From Planctomycetota bacterium (GTDB lineage: Bacteria > Planctomycetota > Planctomycetia > Gemmatales > Gemmataceae), in contig QWOS01000006.1 in NCBI GenBank assembly GCA_003669555.1, forward strand, positions 1 through 40,849: 40,849 nucleotides of DNA, read 5' to 3'. Shown here in pieces: positions 17,009 to 25,927 of this stretch. Positions within the stretch are counted from its first letter, which is position 1; each line of letters starts with the position of its first letter. Position numbers and translations under genes: made by a program. The notes below the pieces were generated by a model. It was not told where the DNA came from and made no database searches. It worked only from the letters and a program-made list of their open reading frames with translations.

Positions 17009-17461
17009 TCATTCGCCCTCCAGCCTCACGCCTATGTCGAGAATGAGATTCCCAAAGATGCGGGTATCAGCGGTCTGGACAGTGAGAATATGGCTTTTGG
17101 AGCGGGCTTCCTCGTAAAACTTCCATTTCTCGATCAGGCCCAACTCCAGGCCAGGGCGGCGAATGGCCATGATGGCCCGGAATTCGGCCCAGACGGGCGG
17201 GTCTTCCCGTAGCGCATAGGGGCCGGTGCGCTCATAGTCCATCACATAGGCGAAATCGACTGGTACCGCCGAAAGAATGGCGTCCAGCACCTGGCAGCAG
17301 TTCACAACGCCTGGCATCAGATTGAGGCTCACCAGTTCGGCGGAAGGCCCCAGGGTGGTGGAGGATGGGTAATTACCATCGGCGATAATGATCCGCCCAT
17401 GGTGGCCAGCGCGGGCGATTGCAGACAAAATGGCGGGATGTAGCAGGGTATGTTTCAGCAT
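17009..17461 (-). CDS. RbsD/FucU family sugar mutarotase
   Basis: A 150-aa RbsD/FucU-type protein. These enzymes interconvert pyranose and furanose forms (D-ribose) or anomers (L-fucose) as ring-shaped oligomers. Landmarks: LKHTLLHPAILSAIARAGHHGR at the N-terminus with a catalytic-type His at 20, IIIADGNYP (24-32, Asp28), MDYERTGPY near 74-82, and the C-terminal substrate-site motif RIFGNLILDIGV (134-145), which mirrors the RxYGNxILRKGV of FucU. The usual GHGD is GHHG, a small variation. The ATG at 17461 has AGGAG seven bases upstream. It lies 49 bp after the zinc dehydrogenase gene on the same strand, so the pair probably acts on one free sugar. Confidence 0.88.
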   Translation of the reverse strand: MLKHTLLHPAILSAIARAGHHGRIIIADGNYPSSTTLGPSAELVSLNLMPGVVNCCQVLDAILSAVPVDFAYVMDYERTGPYALREDPPVWAEFRAIMAIRRPGLELGLIEKWKFYEEARSKSHILTVQTADTRIFGNLILDIGVRLEGE

Positions 17462-17510
17462 GGGGAGTCTCCTGATGGGTTCTGATACTGATTGTGGGTA
17501 AGCCTGTTTT

Positions 17511-18545
17511 TTAACCAATACCGTCGAGGTCGACCATTGCCTTGATCACCCCGGTCTCCGGGCGTGACAGTTTGTCGAAAGCCTCGATCAGACCAGTAAA
17601 AGCCACCCGGTGACTCACCCACGGGCTGGTGTTGATCCGGCCGCCACGGATCCAGTCGATGATGCGCGGGAAATCGGCGGGCAATGCGTTGCGGGTTGCC
17701 AGCAATGTCATTTCCCGTCGGTGGAAGAGGGGGTCAGGCACACTGATGGCGTCGGGAACAATACCCACATACACCAGCTTCCCGGTGAAGCCCACCAGGT
17801 CGAGGCTGCGACGCATGGCCGCCGGATGCCCGGTGGCATCGAAGACAACCGTGGGTAACGGGCCGCCGGTGAGTTGACGCAGGGCCTGCTCGTCAGCCGG
17901 TTCACCAGCAGCCAGCACGGTGTTCATGGCGCCCATTGATTCGCGGGCAAAGCGCAGCCGGTCTTCCCGCACATCCAGCATGGCGTGGCGCAGGCCGGCG
18001 ATCTTGACAAACTCCAGAACCGCCAAGCCGATCGGGCCGGCGCCGACAATCAGGACGAAATCATCTGTCCGCGCCGCCGCGCGGTCTACTGCGTGGCAGC
18101 CGATGGCCAATGTCTCAACCAGGGCGAGCTGTTCCAGGCTAAGTCCCGCACCGGGGTGGAGCTTGTGGGCCGGTACGATCAGCCGGGGGCGCAGTCCCCC
18201 ATCCGTGTGGACCCCCATCACTTGCAGGTTCTCACAGCAGTTGCCCCGGCCGCGTTGGCAGGCATGGCAATGGCCGCAATTGAGATAGGGCTCCACGGCG
18301 CAATGATCACCCGGGGCGACATGCGTCACACCAGGCCCAGTGGCCAGCACCTCCACCCCCAACTCGTGGCCGGGAATGCGCGGGTAGCTGAAAAAAGGCA
18401 TTTTGCCCAGATAGCCGGAATAGTCGCTGCCGCAAATGCCCATCCGACGCACGCGTATCAGCGCCATGCCGGCGTCAGGTGAAGATGGTTCAGGGATCTC
18501 TTCGAGAGCGAATTGCCTGGGCTGCAATAAACGGATAGCTTCCAT
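17511..18545 (-). CDS. Zinc-dependent medium-chain sugar/alcohol dehydrogenase
   Basis: A 344-aa NAD(P)-dependent MDR-family dehydrogenase of the L-iditol/threonine dehydrogenase branch. Catalytic zinc ligands are C38 (GICGSD), H60-E61 (GHE) and probably E144. The structural zinc lobe is C90, C93, C96 and C104 (CGHCHACQRGRGNCC). The Rossmann motif GAGPIG is at 168-173 and an acidic residue (D191) at the end of the second strand points to NAD+. It most likely oxidises a polyol or free sugar. With the mutarotase gene directly downstream, a non-phosphorylated L-fucose-type or related sugar oxidation route is a reasonable inference. The start codon has no strong ribosome-binding site. Confidence 0.88.
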   Translation of the reverse strand: MEAIRLLQPRQFALEEIPEPSSPDAGMALIRVRRMGICGSDYSGYLGKMPFFSYPRIPGHELGVEVLATGPGVTHVAPGDHCAVEPYLNCGHCHACQRGRGNCCENLQVMGVHTDGGLRPRLIVPAHKLHPGAGLSLEQLALVETLAIGCHAVDRAAARTDDFVLIVGAGPIGLAVLEFVKIAGLRHAMLDVREDRLRFARESMGAMNTVLAAGEPADEQALRQLTGGPLPTVVFDATGHPAAMRRSLDLVGFTGKLVYVGIVPDAISVPDPLFHRREMTLLATRNALPADFPRIIDWIRGGRINTSPWVSHRVAFTGLIEAFDKLSRPETGVIKAMVDLDGIG

Positions 18546-18598
18546 CGACTATGACTCGCTTTGCGACAATATGAGGGGGAAATCGGGTCCAGGGTAGG

Positions 18599-21500
18599 TC
18601 ATTTGGTGTCCGCCTGACAGATCCAGCCTTCCGCCGAACCGATGGCAAGTTGAGAGCCATCGGGACTGAAGGCCAGCGACCGCAGGGCGGGCTTTTCCGC
18701 CAGGCCAGGTGCCGGAAAGGCCCATGATTTCAGCAGTTTACCGGTGGTTGAATCGTGCAGCCGCACCACGCTGTCCTTGCCGATTGAGGCTAGCAGTGAA
18801 CCATCGGGGGAAAGGCAGAGGGTGAAGGTCACCTCGCGACCTGTGGTGGGTATGCGGACGAGCGCCCGCTTGCCAGCCACATCCCACACCGCAATGCCTT
18901 CGCGGTCGGCGGTTGCCAGTCTGCCACCTGGAGTATCCAGTGACGCATCCAGGACTGGGCCCTGGTGGGCTTGCAGGTCCATGCCTTGCCTGACGGGTTG
19001 ATCAGCCAGGGAGAAAAGTGCCACCGTGCCGCCACGTTGGCCTAGGGCCACAACCAGTCCGGTGCCGCTCAGGGCCAGGCAGCTCACTTGACCTGAGCCT
19101 TCCTGCAATCGCCAGATCTCGCGCTGTCCGGCACCCTCCAGTGGCCAGGATTCCAGGTTACCCTCCCCCAGCCAGACAACGGCGCGTTTTTTCGGGCCTT
19201 GTACAGCCATGGCATTGGGTAGTCCGCCAGGGCCCAGGGGTTGCCGAGAAATGGGGCGCCCATCTGGAAGGCTGTAGCGTGAGAGAAAGCGTTCAGGGCC
19301 ACTAACCAACAATTGCTTTCCGCCAGGGCCGAATGCCAGGGACGGGGCAGCCACGCCGTCCAGCACCAGCAGGCTACGGCCCGAAGCAACATCCCAAAGC
19401 CGGGTGGTCTGATCCTGGCTGGTACTGGCCAGGATTTTGCCATCCGGTGAGTAGGTCATGGCTTTCACCTCGCGGTTGTGGCCCAACCCCTGTATTTGTT
19501 CGCGCGAAGATTCCAGATCCCAGGCGCGGGCCAGGCCACCGGCCGTGACGGCAGCCAGTTGGCCGCCCCTGGCATCGAATGCCAGGCCGGTGATCCAGCC
19601 ACCCGCCCCTGAAAGGGCTTTCCATTCTTCCAGCGTTGCCGGATCCCAGAGCCGCACCACACGGTCCGCCCCGGCACTGGCCACCAGCTTGCCATCGCTC
19701 CGGCAGGCCAGGGCGGTGAGTGGCATCAGGTCCACCCGCGTGGCGCCCTGCGTGTGCCCCTTGAATGCGCCCGGCGTCCCTTCAGCCTGATCCAGATTCC
19801 AGACAAGTGCCAGGCCATCGACGCAACCTGCCACCAGGCGGTTGCCTTTTGGCAAACCAACCAGCGAAACCACCGGGCATCCCGAACCCATCAGGCTGCG
19901 AACCGCCTTGCCTGAGGATACCTCGTACAAGCGCACTACCGGGTCGTTGGTGCTGGCCGCCAAATAAATCCCTTCACCAGCGAAAGCCAGGGCGGTGACT
20001 GGTCCTTGCAGCGCGGCCAGGGTCAGGGCGGGCTTTGCCTCCCCCAGTTTCCAGAAAATAATCCGGCCCTGAATGTCACCCGAGGCTATGAGGCCGCTGG
20101 CAGGGTCGATGGCCAAGGCGCTGATGGGGCTGGAATGACCACTTGCCAGGGTCTTTTTCACCTCCAGAGTGGCGGAATCAGCCAGACGGATGTTCCCGTC
20201 AGCAGACCCCAATGCCAGCCACGACGGGCTACCCTCAACCGAAACGATGCAAGTGATGGGGCCACCAGACGGGCTGGATTCTTTGGCAAGCGAGCCGTCT
20301 TCCCCACGCAGCAGCCGCAGTTTTCCATCCTGGCCCCCGGTGACGATCAGGCCACCGGATAGCGGGGCCACGCACCAGGTTTTGCCATCGCCACCACCAG
20401 CCAGAGGGCGGCTTTGATCGGTGGAAGCCAGTTCCCACCAGCGGACCTGGCGGTCGAGTCCGCCGGTGGCCAAACGGGTGCCATCGGGGCTGATCGCCAG
20501 TGCCCGGGGCACATCCTCCAGGGCCTGCAGCATCAGGGGCTTACCCTCAGGGACCGAATAAATACGCGCTGTCCGGTCATCGGAGATGGTCGCCAGTCGT
20601 TTGTTGTCGGCGCTGAGCGACAAACCGGTCACAGCTTCGGTGTGCCCTTCCAGTGAGCCGCGTACCGAACCGTCTTGCGTGTCGATCAGCAGCACGCGAT
20701 TGGGGCGGGCACCCGCCAGGGCTACCGTGCGGCTGTCGGCGAGAAAAACCACCCCGTACTGGTTACCCTGGAATTGGGGTACGGCCAACTTCACACCGCC
20801 TGTGGCGGTGTCAAAAATGCGCAGGCGCAAGTCCGCGCAGGCGCTGGCCACCCATTTGCCGTCAGGGCTGAAGGAAACACCATTGATGGGCAGGCCGTGC
20901 CCGGGCAAATCGTGTAGCAGCTTGCCATCGGCCCGGTTGTACAGGCGCAACTTCCGGTCGCCTCCCCCAGTGGCAATGAGAGTGCCATCGCGGCTGATGG
21001 CCAGGGCGTTGATCGGTTCCTGGTGGCCGGCAAATTTGCTGATCACCGCCTGCTTGGCGAGATCCCAGAGAAGAACTTCACGGTCATCGCCGGCGGTGAG
21101 CAACATTTTGCCATCGGGGCTGAAAACCAAAGCCTTCACCTCTCCTTGATGGGCTTGCAATTGCAACTGCTCACGGCCCGTGGGAACCTCCCAGATGCGC
21201 ACCGAGCCATCACGGCACCCGCTCGCCACCGTGGTACCCGCCGGGTGGAAAGCCATGCAGAGAACCGCGTCAGCATGCCGGGGCCGCGATTCCCCAAGGA
21301 AACGGCTGATGCCCGCAGGCAAACGCGTGGGCAGGCTCGGCAGGGAGAAGCGCGCACGCATGAAGAGTGACTGCGCATCGGTCAGCTTGCCTGCCTGCAA
21401 GGCCTGGGCAGCCCGGACAGCCAGGGCATCGGCCCGTTCGATCAGTTCGGGGCAGGTTTTGGTGATTGCCCCGGAAGCCACAGCCTGGGCGCGTTCGGCC

Positions 21501-21664
21501 CGGAAAAGCGCTTCTATTTGTCGGGCAGGGCCAGTGCGGGGATCTTCTTGTGAAAGAACCCGGGCTGGGAGGCATATGGCAAAGAGGGCAATGGCCACGA
21601 CAAGCCAAACCCGGGCAGCAACCGTGCCGGGGGATTTGCTCACCGAGGTGAATCGCTGCCACAT
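18599..21664 (-). CDS. Secreted or anchored WD40 protein with about 21 blades
   Basis: A 1021-aa protein. Residues 17-38 form a hydrophobic signal or anchor (VWLVVAIALFAICLPARVLS). Residues 42-110 are helical with a TPR-like look. From about 129 to the C-terminus are, by my count, 21 WD40-type units of 42-43 residues, each with the pattern V-AL-SPDG-LA-G-D--R-WD. Twenty-one units equals three seven-bladed propellers with no residues left over. Clear examples are ALVFSPDGKMLLTAGDD, AMTYSPDGKILASTSQD and SLAFSPDGSQLAIGSAE (the last unit). The ATG at 21664 was chosen because it sits just before the leader; the frame continues upstream without a family match. It is likely a protein-interaction platform outside the cytoplasmic membrane. 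Enzymatic motifs are absent. Confidence 0.85.
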   Translation of the reverse strand: MWQRFTSVSKSPGTVAARVWLVVAIALFAICLPARVLSQEDPRTGPARQIEALFRAERAQAVASGAITKTCPELIERADALAVRAAQALQAGKLTDAQSLFMRARFSLPSLPTRLPAGISRFLGESRPRHADAVLCMAFHPAGTTVASGCRDGSVRIWEVPTGREQLQLQAHQGEVKALVFSPDGKMLLTAGDDREVLLWDLAKQAVISKFAGHQEPINALAISRDGTLIATGGGDRKLRLYNRADGKLLHDLPGHGLPINGVSFSPDGKWVASACADLRLRIFDTATGGVKLAVPQFQGNQYGVVFLADSRTVALAGARPNRVLLIDTQDGSVRGSLEGHTEAVTGLSLSADNKRLATISDDRTARIYSVPEGKPLMLQALEDVPRALAISPDGTRLATGGLDRQVRWWELASTDQSRPLAGGGDGKTWCVAPLSGGLIVTGGQDGKLRLLRGEDGSLAKESSPSGGPITCIVSVEGSPSWLALGSADGNIRLADSATLEVKKTLASGHSSPISALAIDPASGLIASGDIQGRIIFWKLGEAKPALTLAALQGPVTALAFAGEGIYLAASTNDPVVRLYEVSSGKAVRSLMGSGCPVVSLVGLPKGNRLVAGCVDGLALVWNLDQAEGTPGAFKGHTQGATRVDLMPLTALACRSDGKLVASAGADRVVRLWDPATLEEWKALSGAGGWITGLAFDARGGQLAAVTAGGLARAWDLESSREQIQGLGHNREVKAMTYSPDGKILASTSQDQTTRLWDVASGRSLLVLDGVAAPSLAFGPGGKQLLVSGPERFLSRYSLPDGRPISRQPLGPGGLPNAMAVQGPKKRAVVWLGEGNLESWPLEGAGQREIWRLQEGSGQVSCLALSGTGLVVALGQRGGTVALFSLADQPVRQGMDLQAHQGPVLDASLDTPGGRLATADREGIAVWDVAGKRALVRIPTTGREVTFTLCLSPDGSLLASIGKDSVVRLHDSTTGKLLKSWAFPAPGLAEKPALRSLAFSPDGSQLAIGSAEGWICQADTK

Positions 21665-22000
21665 GGCGTGTACTCCGGGCAAAGAACAGGGAAACCGGTT
21701 TTGCCAACAGCACGGGAATGCCGCACTTGAACAGACTTTCAACTTACCGCAAATGCGTGTCGTCGTGGAGTCTGAACCCGGCATGAAATGTCGGCGGGCA
21801 ATCTGTGCGATTCTGGCGCCTTTCGGTTGAATAGGTCGATTGGGGCGAATGGATCGCCGTGCGTCTGCCCCCGCCTGGGCAAAATCCTGGCCACCTTGCA
21901 AACGGTCCTCCCTGAATCGCGCTCCCTTCATGCAGTCTCTGGCGGTAAACGGCTGACCTTAAACCCGAAAAATGTCAAGCTTCGGGAAAGCAGACAGGGA
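21665..22000. other. Intergenic region, 336 bp
   Basis: No gene is visible. It must hold the promoter of the WD40 gene (minus strand) and the 3' end of the truD transcript. The only structure I see is the hairpin at 21964-21986. A TTGACA-like hexamer lies inside that hairpin on the minus strand, but no -10 partner is evident at the usual spacing. Confidence 0.5.
21964..21986 (-). terminator. Possible terminator after truD
   Basis: On the minus strand CCCGAA (21986-21981) pairs with TTCGGG (21969-21964) across an 11-nt loop and is followed by TTTAAGG. It starts 14 bases after the truD stop codon, a sensible place, but the stem is short and the T-run is only three. Confidence 0.35.
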
Positions 22001-23230
22001 TCATTCTGACGCCGTGTCGGCGGTTTCCTCGACTGTTTCGGTGGTTTGTCCACCCGTAGCCGCCTGCAGGCGCTTTACCAGCATGGTGGCGTAAGAAGAG
22101 CGGGGCAAACGGAAGTCCAGTTCAGCCGCCAGTTGACCGGGATGCTGGTCATCAGGCTTCCAGGTTGCGCGGAGTTCACTCACAGGGAGCAGTACCGGTC
22201 TGAATCCGCGAGAAAAAAACAGTTCTCGTGTCCCTGGCACCCGTAAGTCGTCCAGTTTGAGGTCATCTTTGGCCAGAATCCGGTCAAAAAGCCCCCGGTC
22301 CGGGTGGTCGGCGGGCAGGTGGGCCCGTCGGCAAGGCAGGGTCAGTTGCTTGCTGCGCCATTGCTCTGCCCAGGACCCCTGAAGTCGCAAGGGGGCAGGC
22401 CAGGCGAAGAGTCGACCCGGTAAAGGGATCAGGTCACTGGCGGGGGCATTTTCGGTCAGCCAGAGTGCCAGGCCCTGATTCCAGATCCAGCTTTGGTAGG
22501 CGGCCAGATACAAACCCTTCAGCTCGGGGCGCAGTCGTTCCATTGCTCCCCGGAACTTGGTTGGGTGGTCGCGCAGATAGGCACACAGGCTACGCGCATG
22601 GCTCCTGGGAAGGTTGTCGAGCAGGTATTGCCAGTCACCCCAGTGATCCAGGAGGGTTTTTTTTTCTGCTTTGGTTGGTGCGGAATCATGGGAATAGGTG
22701 CCCGCAAGGGCCAGCCGCAAGGCCTTGTCGAAGGCACCTTTCACCAGGTGCAGGCCCACAAATCCTTCTTCCAGGCTGTGGACGGAACCAAAGCGCTGGT
22801 CATCGAAGTAGTTGGGAAGGCCAGTCAGGCCCACCTGCTCCAGAGCCTCTTCCAAAGTCTGGCGGTTGCTGGCCGGGATATCGCGCAAGACCAGCCGGAA
22901 ACGGTTGGAATCGATGTTCTGGCTGGTGAATGGCTGGGTGATGTGCCCGATGAATTCCACGCTCACGCCGGGTTCGCGCAAACGGCCCAGGTTTCCGCCT
23001 TTTCCACCGTGGATGGTGAAATGTTGGGTGGTAATGGCGTGACGATCTTTCAGCCCGCCGAAAGAGACCGCCTCCCAGGGGGTTTTCCAGGCCTGCAGCA
23101 CCAGGTCGATGGCGTCGGGTGTGGTCCAGCCGGTTTTTTTGAGGCGATACAGGGCAAAAGGGCCGTGCCCCCGGGGCAAGGCAGGAACCTCGTCAACCCG
23201 GAAATCTTCGAGAAGGTAGCGGATTTTCAT
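22001..23230 (-). CDS. truD: tRNA pseudouridine(13) synthase TruD
   Basis: A 409-aa TruD, which converts U13 in certain tRNAs to pseudouridine. The N-terminus MKIRYLLEDFRVDEVP matches the family's PEDFxVxEIP region, and the catalytic aspartate is D62 in FGGLKDRHA. Other family marks are NRFRLVLRDIP, LPNYFDDQRFGS and YLAAYQSWIWNQ. The length is slightly above the usual 340-390, partly from an acidic Thr/Glu C-terminal tail. The ATG at 23230 forms an ATGA overlap with the scpB stop, so the genes are coupled. The coding strand holds a run of nine A residues (22657-22665) encoding part of KAEKKTL; the frame is intact there. Confidence 0.93.
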   Translation of the reverse strand: MKIRYLLEDFRVDEVPALPRGHGPFALYRLKKTGWTTPDAIDLVLQAWKTPWEAVSFGGLKDRHAITTQHFTIHGGKGGNLGRLREPGVSVEFIGHITQPFTSQNIDSNRFRLVLRDIPASNRQTLEEALEQVGLTGLPNYFDDQRFGSVHSLEEGFVGLHLVKGAFDKALRLALAGTYSHDSAPTKAEKKTLLDHWGDWQYLLDNLPRSHARSLCAYLRDHPTKFRGAMERLRPELKGLYLAAYQSWIWNQGLALWLTENAPASDLIPLPGRLFAWPAPLRLQGSWAEQWRSKQLTLPCRRAHLPADHPDRGLFDRILAKDDLKLDDLRVPGTRELFFSRGFRPVLLPVSELRATWKPDDQHPGQLAAELDFRLPRSSYATMLVKRLQAATGGQTTETVEETADTASE

Positions 23231-23946
23231 GATGATGGAGCCTGGCCGGAGCCGGGTTTGGTTTCCTTGGGGGTGGATTGGGAGGATGCCAGAGGAGGTA
23301 GCTCGTCGAGGGAGCGTAGGCCGCACCAGAGCAGGAAACGACGGCTGGTGCGGTAGATGACAGGCCGGCCAAGGGTGGCCTCGCGCCCGGCCATGCGGAT
23401 CAGACCCAGATCGAGCAATTGCTTCAGGCTATCGCCACAGGGTACGCCGCGGATCGCCTCCACTTGAGCTCGGGTGGCTGGCTGTCGATGCGCCACGATT
23501 GCCAGGGTATCTCGCAAGGATTCGGTCAGATTCAGGCGGGAAGGGCCCGGTAGACCCGACAGGTTTGTCAGCCAGCGATCCAGCTTCCAGTCGGTGACCA
23601 ACCTCCACCCTCCGGCGACCTCCTGCAAACGAAAGGCGCTCTCATCCAGGCTAAGCATAAGCTCCAAATCGCCCAGCTTTTGCCGGATTACGGCGGGCTC
23701 CTCACCCAGGATTCCCTGGATTTTTTCCACCGATAGCGGGTCCTCAGAGGCGAAAAGAAGAGCCTCGATATTGGCGTGTAATCCATCCCGCCGGTGTTGG
23801 ACCCAGGCGGGCCGCAGTCCGAGGCCCAGCGTGATTTTCGGGTTGGCCAGCCGTGTCCAGGCACTGGCTGGCCCAGGGCGCGGGCGATTGCCACAGCCCG
23901 TGATCCAGCGGTGTTTCGCCTGCGGTTGACACCCGGGAATTTTCAT
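23227..23946 (-). CDS. scpB: Segregation and condensation protein B (ScpB)
   Basis: A 239-aa protein whose residues 57-215 match ScpB, the kleisin-associated winged-helix subunit of the SMC-ScpA-ScpB condensin. Marks: HANIEALLFASEDPLSVEKI at the domain start, then FRLQEVAGGWRLVTD, LRDTLAIVAHRQPATRAQVEAIRGV and the C-terminal LDLGLIRMAGREATLGRPVIYRT. This is the classic two-winged-helix pattern. Residues 1-56 are not family-like, so the ATG at 23946 may be too early, but I see no ATG, GTG or TTG closer to the domain. A Ser/Pro-rich tail follows the domain. No scpA or smc gene is in the window. The gene is divergent from the NuoM-like gene across 103 bp. Confidence 0.88.
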   Translation of the reverse strand: MKIPGCQPQAKHRWITGCGNRPRPGPASAWTRLANPKITLGLGLRPAWVQHRRDGLHANIEALLFASEDPLSVEKIQGILGEEPAVIRQKLGDLELMLSLDESAFRLQEVAGGWRLVTDWKLDRWLTNLSGLPGPSRLNLTESLRDTLAIVAHRQPATRAQVEAIRGVPCGDSLKQLLDLGLIRMAGREATLGRPVIYRTSRRFLLWCGLRSLDELPPLASSQSTPKETKPGSGQAPSS

Positions 23947-24049
23947 GGATGGACGCTGATTGGCAATGTGTTCCCCTTGTTCCCGTAAAAAACCCGCAGG
24001 TAACCTAGCTGACTGGCGGAAGAGCGCAAGGCGAACAGCAGGTGCATGC

Positions 24050-25912
24050 ATGGAAGAGCTGGATGTCTTATGGATGGCGGCCCTGGCTGGTTTGCCAATG
24101 GCTGGAGCGATTTGCGTGGGCCTGGCACCTCGCCGCTGGCCGGATCTGGGTGCATGGTCGACGGTGCTGGTCACAGCAGTCACCCTGTCGCTGGCAATTG
24201 CCATTCTGATCCTGTTCCGTTTCGACACACTGGAGCAACTGGGTGCCCTCAATGATGTGGAATTCCGCTTCAAGGGAAGCCTTGACTACCGCAGTCTGGC
24301 GGCTGACCGAGCTCCAGATCCCGCGGTGGAGAAATCCAGCGACTGGGTGGGCCGCACAGCCTGGATGAATCGCTTTGGGCTGGAATGGCTGTGGGGTATG
24401 GATGGGGTGGGTATGGCCTGTGCCCTGGCTGTGGCCGCCTGTGGCCTGAGCGTCGCGGCGGTGGTTCGGAGGCCGTCGGGTAACCCCAGCGCCTGGCGGG
24501 CGACTTTGCTGGGATTGGAAGGGGTACTGTTGGCAGCCTGCACGCAGCAAAACCTGCTTTTCCTGGCCCTGCTGATGGTGCTGGCCGTGCTGTTGGCAGC
24601 TTTGCTGCATCGGTTTTCCCAAGTCCCAATGCCCGCTGGGACGCCGCTGCCCTTTGCGTCGGTTGATCCGGCCATGGGGATTCAGGTGGCCAGGCCTGGC
24701 TTTGTGGCGGCCGGGCTTACCTTGCTGGCCGCACTGATGCTGGCCGGGCAAGACTGCCACGATTTTGCCGGTCCTGACCGGCTGGAGCATGCTGCCTGGG
24801 AGGCTGTGCGGTCCACTCCCGGGGCGACCTATGAGAAAGAGTACAGCGAATCCGCTTTTCATACCTTTGACCTGGCCATTTTGGCCCGTCAGGCCCGGGC
24901 AGCCTGGCATGGCAGTGATCTTGAGGGGCTCACACTGGAGCGCCTGCGTGGCAGAGTGGCCACCGGAAAGCTGGAAAATGGTTATGACACCGGGGCACTG
25001 CTGGCTCTGGAGGAGTCCGGTTTCATCAATCGGCTCGCCGCCTGGAGCGATAGCCGGGCCGTAGTTTGGGCTGGCTGGATCCTGGCAGCAGCAGCGATCG
25101 CCTGGCTGATTGCGGCTGTGGGCTATTCGATAGGAAGTGGCGTGGATCGTGGCGGTGATGGAGCGGGTGGCATGGCCCGGGGTATGCTCGCCACCCTGTA
25201 TGTGATCCTGCTGGTGCGGGTGATTTTCCCCATTTTTCCAACGGCATTCGCACCAGGGGATGGGCATCCCGGGCTGGCCGTGCTTGCCGGTATCCTGCTC
25301 ATGGTGGATGCGCTGTTCCGGTTGTGGTCGACGCGCGATCCGCGGTCTATTTCCATTTTGTCTGCCTGGTGCATGGGCTGGGTGTCCTGGCTTGGGGTCT
25401 TCGCCTGGCCGGCCGGGAATCAGCCTGAGGATTTGGCTTTGGGGCTCAATGGGGCCCTACTGGCTGGGGTGTGTATTCCCTTGGGATTGGCCCTGAGCCG
25501 GGGCATGATGCTGGCCTGGCCTGGGGGGGGCTTCCCGGTCAGTCTGGCGTTGCTGTTGCAGGCTGGTGCCCCCCTGGGGCTAGGGGCTTTGGCGGTGCTG
25601 CCGGTGGCCCAGAGCCTGCTGCGAGGCAGTATTTGGGTGGGGAGCATATTTATCCTGGGGTATGCGGTGTGGCTGTATCTGGTGGCTAGCCGGTCCGGGT
25701 TATGGGGGGCGGCGGTGGTTTCTCGGGATCCACTAAAACCCAGGCAGATACTGCTGGCCTGGCTGCTGCCGGTGCCGCTGGTCCTCACCGGGGTGGTTCC
25801 CTATCTGGTCACTGCCTGGACAGAACCCGCAGCCACTGGGCAAGCGGATTTGTTGCTGCGGATGCCCGCTCTTGCCCCCGGGCAAGGGATGGTTGTGGGA
25901 GGCGGGCGCTAA
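24050..25912 (+). CDS. NuoM-related polytopic membrane protein lacking pump residues
   Basis: A 620-aa membrane protein with roughly 12-13 hydrophobic segments. Its order of landmarks follows NADH-quinone oxidoreductase subunit M: FGLEWLWGMDGVG (109-121) matches the NuoM LGVDG-S motif, PIFPTAFAPGDGHPG (394-408) aligns with the PFHTWLPDAHVEAPT region, GLNGALLAG (465-473) with the later helix, and DPLKPRQILLAWLLPVP (560-576) with the NuoM C-terminal L-REI-AL-PL stretch. The TM5 glutamate, the TM lysines and the His/Asp residues that carry protons in NuoM are not present at those places. A soluble loop of about 100 residues (235-335) is inserted. The ATG at 24050 was chosen as the last before the first TM. 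No other complex I gene is nearby, so it is probably not a working pump. Confidence 0.65.
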   Translation: MEELDVLWMAALAGLPMAGAICVGLAPRRWPDLGAWSTVLVTAVTLSLAIAILILFRFDTLEQLGALNDVEFRFKGSLDYRSLAADRAPDPAVEKSSDWVGRTAWMNRFGLEWLWGMDGVGMACALAVAACGLSVAAVVRRPSGNPSAWRATLLGLEGVLLAACTQQNLLFLALLMVLAVLLAALLHRFSQVPMPAGTPLPFASVDPAMGIQVARPGFVAAGLTLLAALMLAGQDCHDFAGPDRLEHAAWEAVRSTPGATYEKEYSESAFHTFDLAILARQARAAWHGSDLEGLTLERLRGRVATGKLENGYDTGALLALEESGFINRLAAWSDSRAVVWAGWILAAAAIAWLIAAVGYSIGSGVDRGGDGAGGMARGMLATLYVILLVRVIFPIFPTAFAPGDGHPGLAVLAGILLMVDALFRLWSTRDPRSISILSAWCMGWVSWLGVFAWPAGNQPEDLALGLNGALLAGVCIPLGLALSRGMMLAWPGGGFPVSLALLLQAGAPLGLGALAVLPVAQSLLRGSIWVGSIFILGYAVWLYLVASRSGLWGAAVVSRDPLKPRQILLAWLLPVPLVLTGVVPYLVTAWTEPAATGQADLLLRMPALAPGQGMVVGGGR

Positions 25913-25927
25913 ATCAGCCTGGCACCA

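Noticed and set aside
22657-22665. Nine-A run in truD as a possible frameshift site
   Set aside because: The TruD frame is intact on both sides and family motifs continue after it, so no frameshift is needed.
24068-25267. Minus-strand 399-codon frame opposite the NuoM-like gene
   Set aside because: Gln/His/Pro-rich composition typical of antisense frames. The plus strand encodes regular TM helices.
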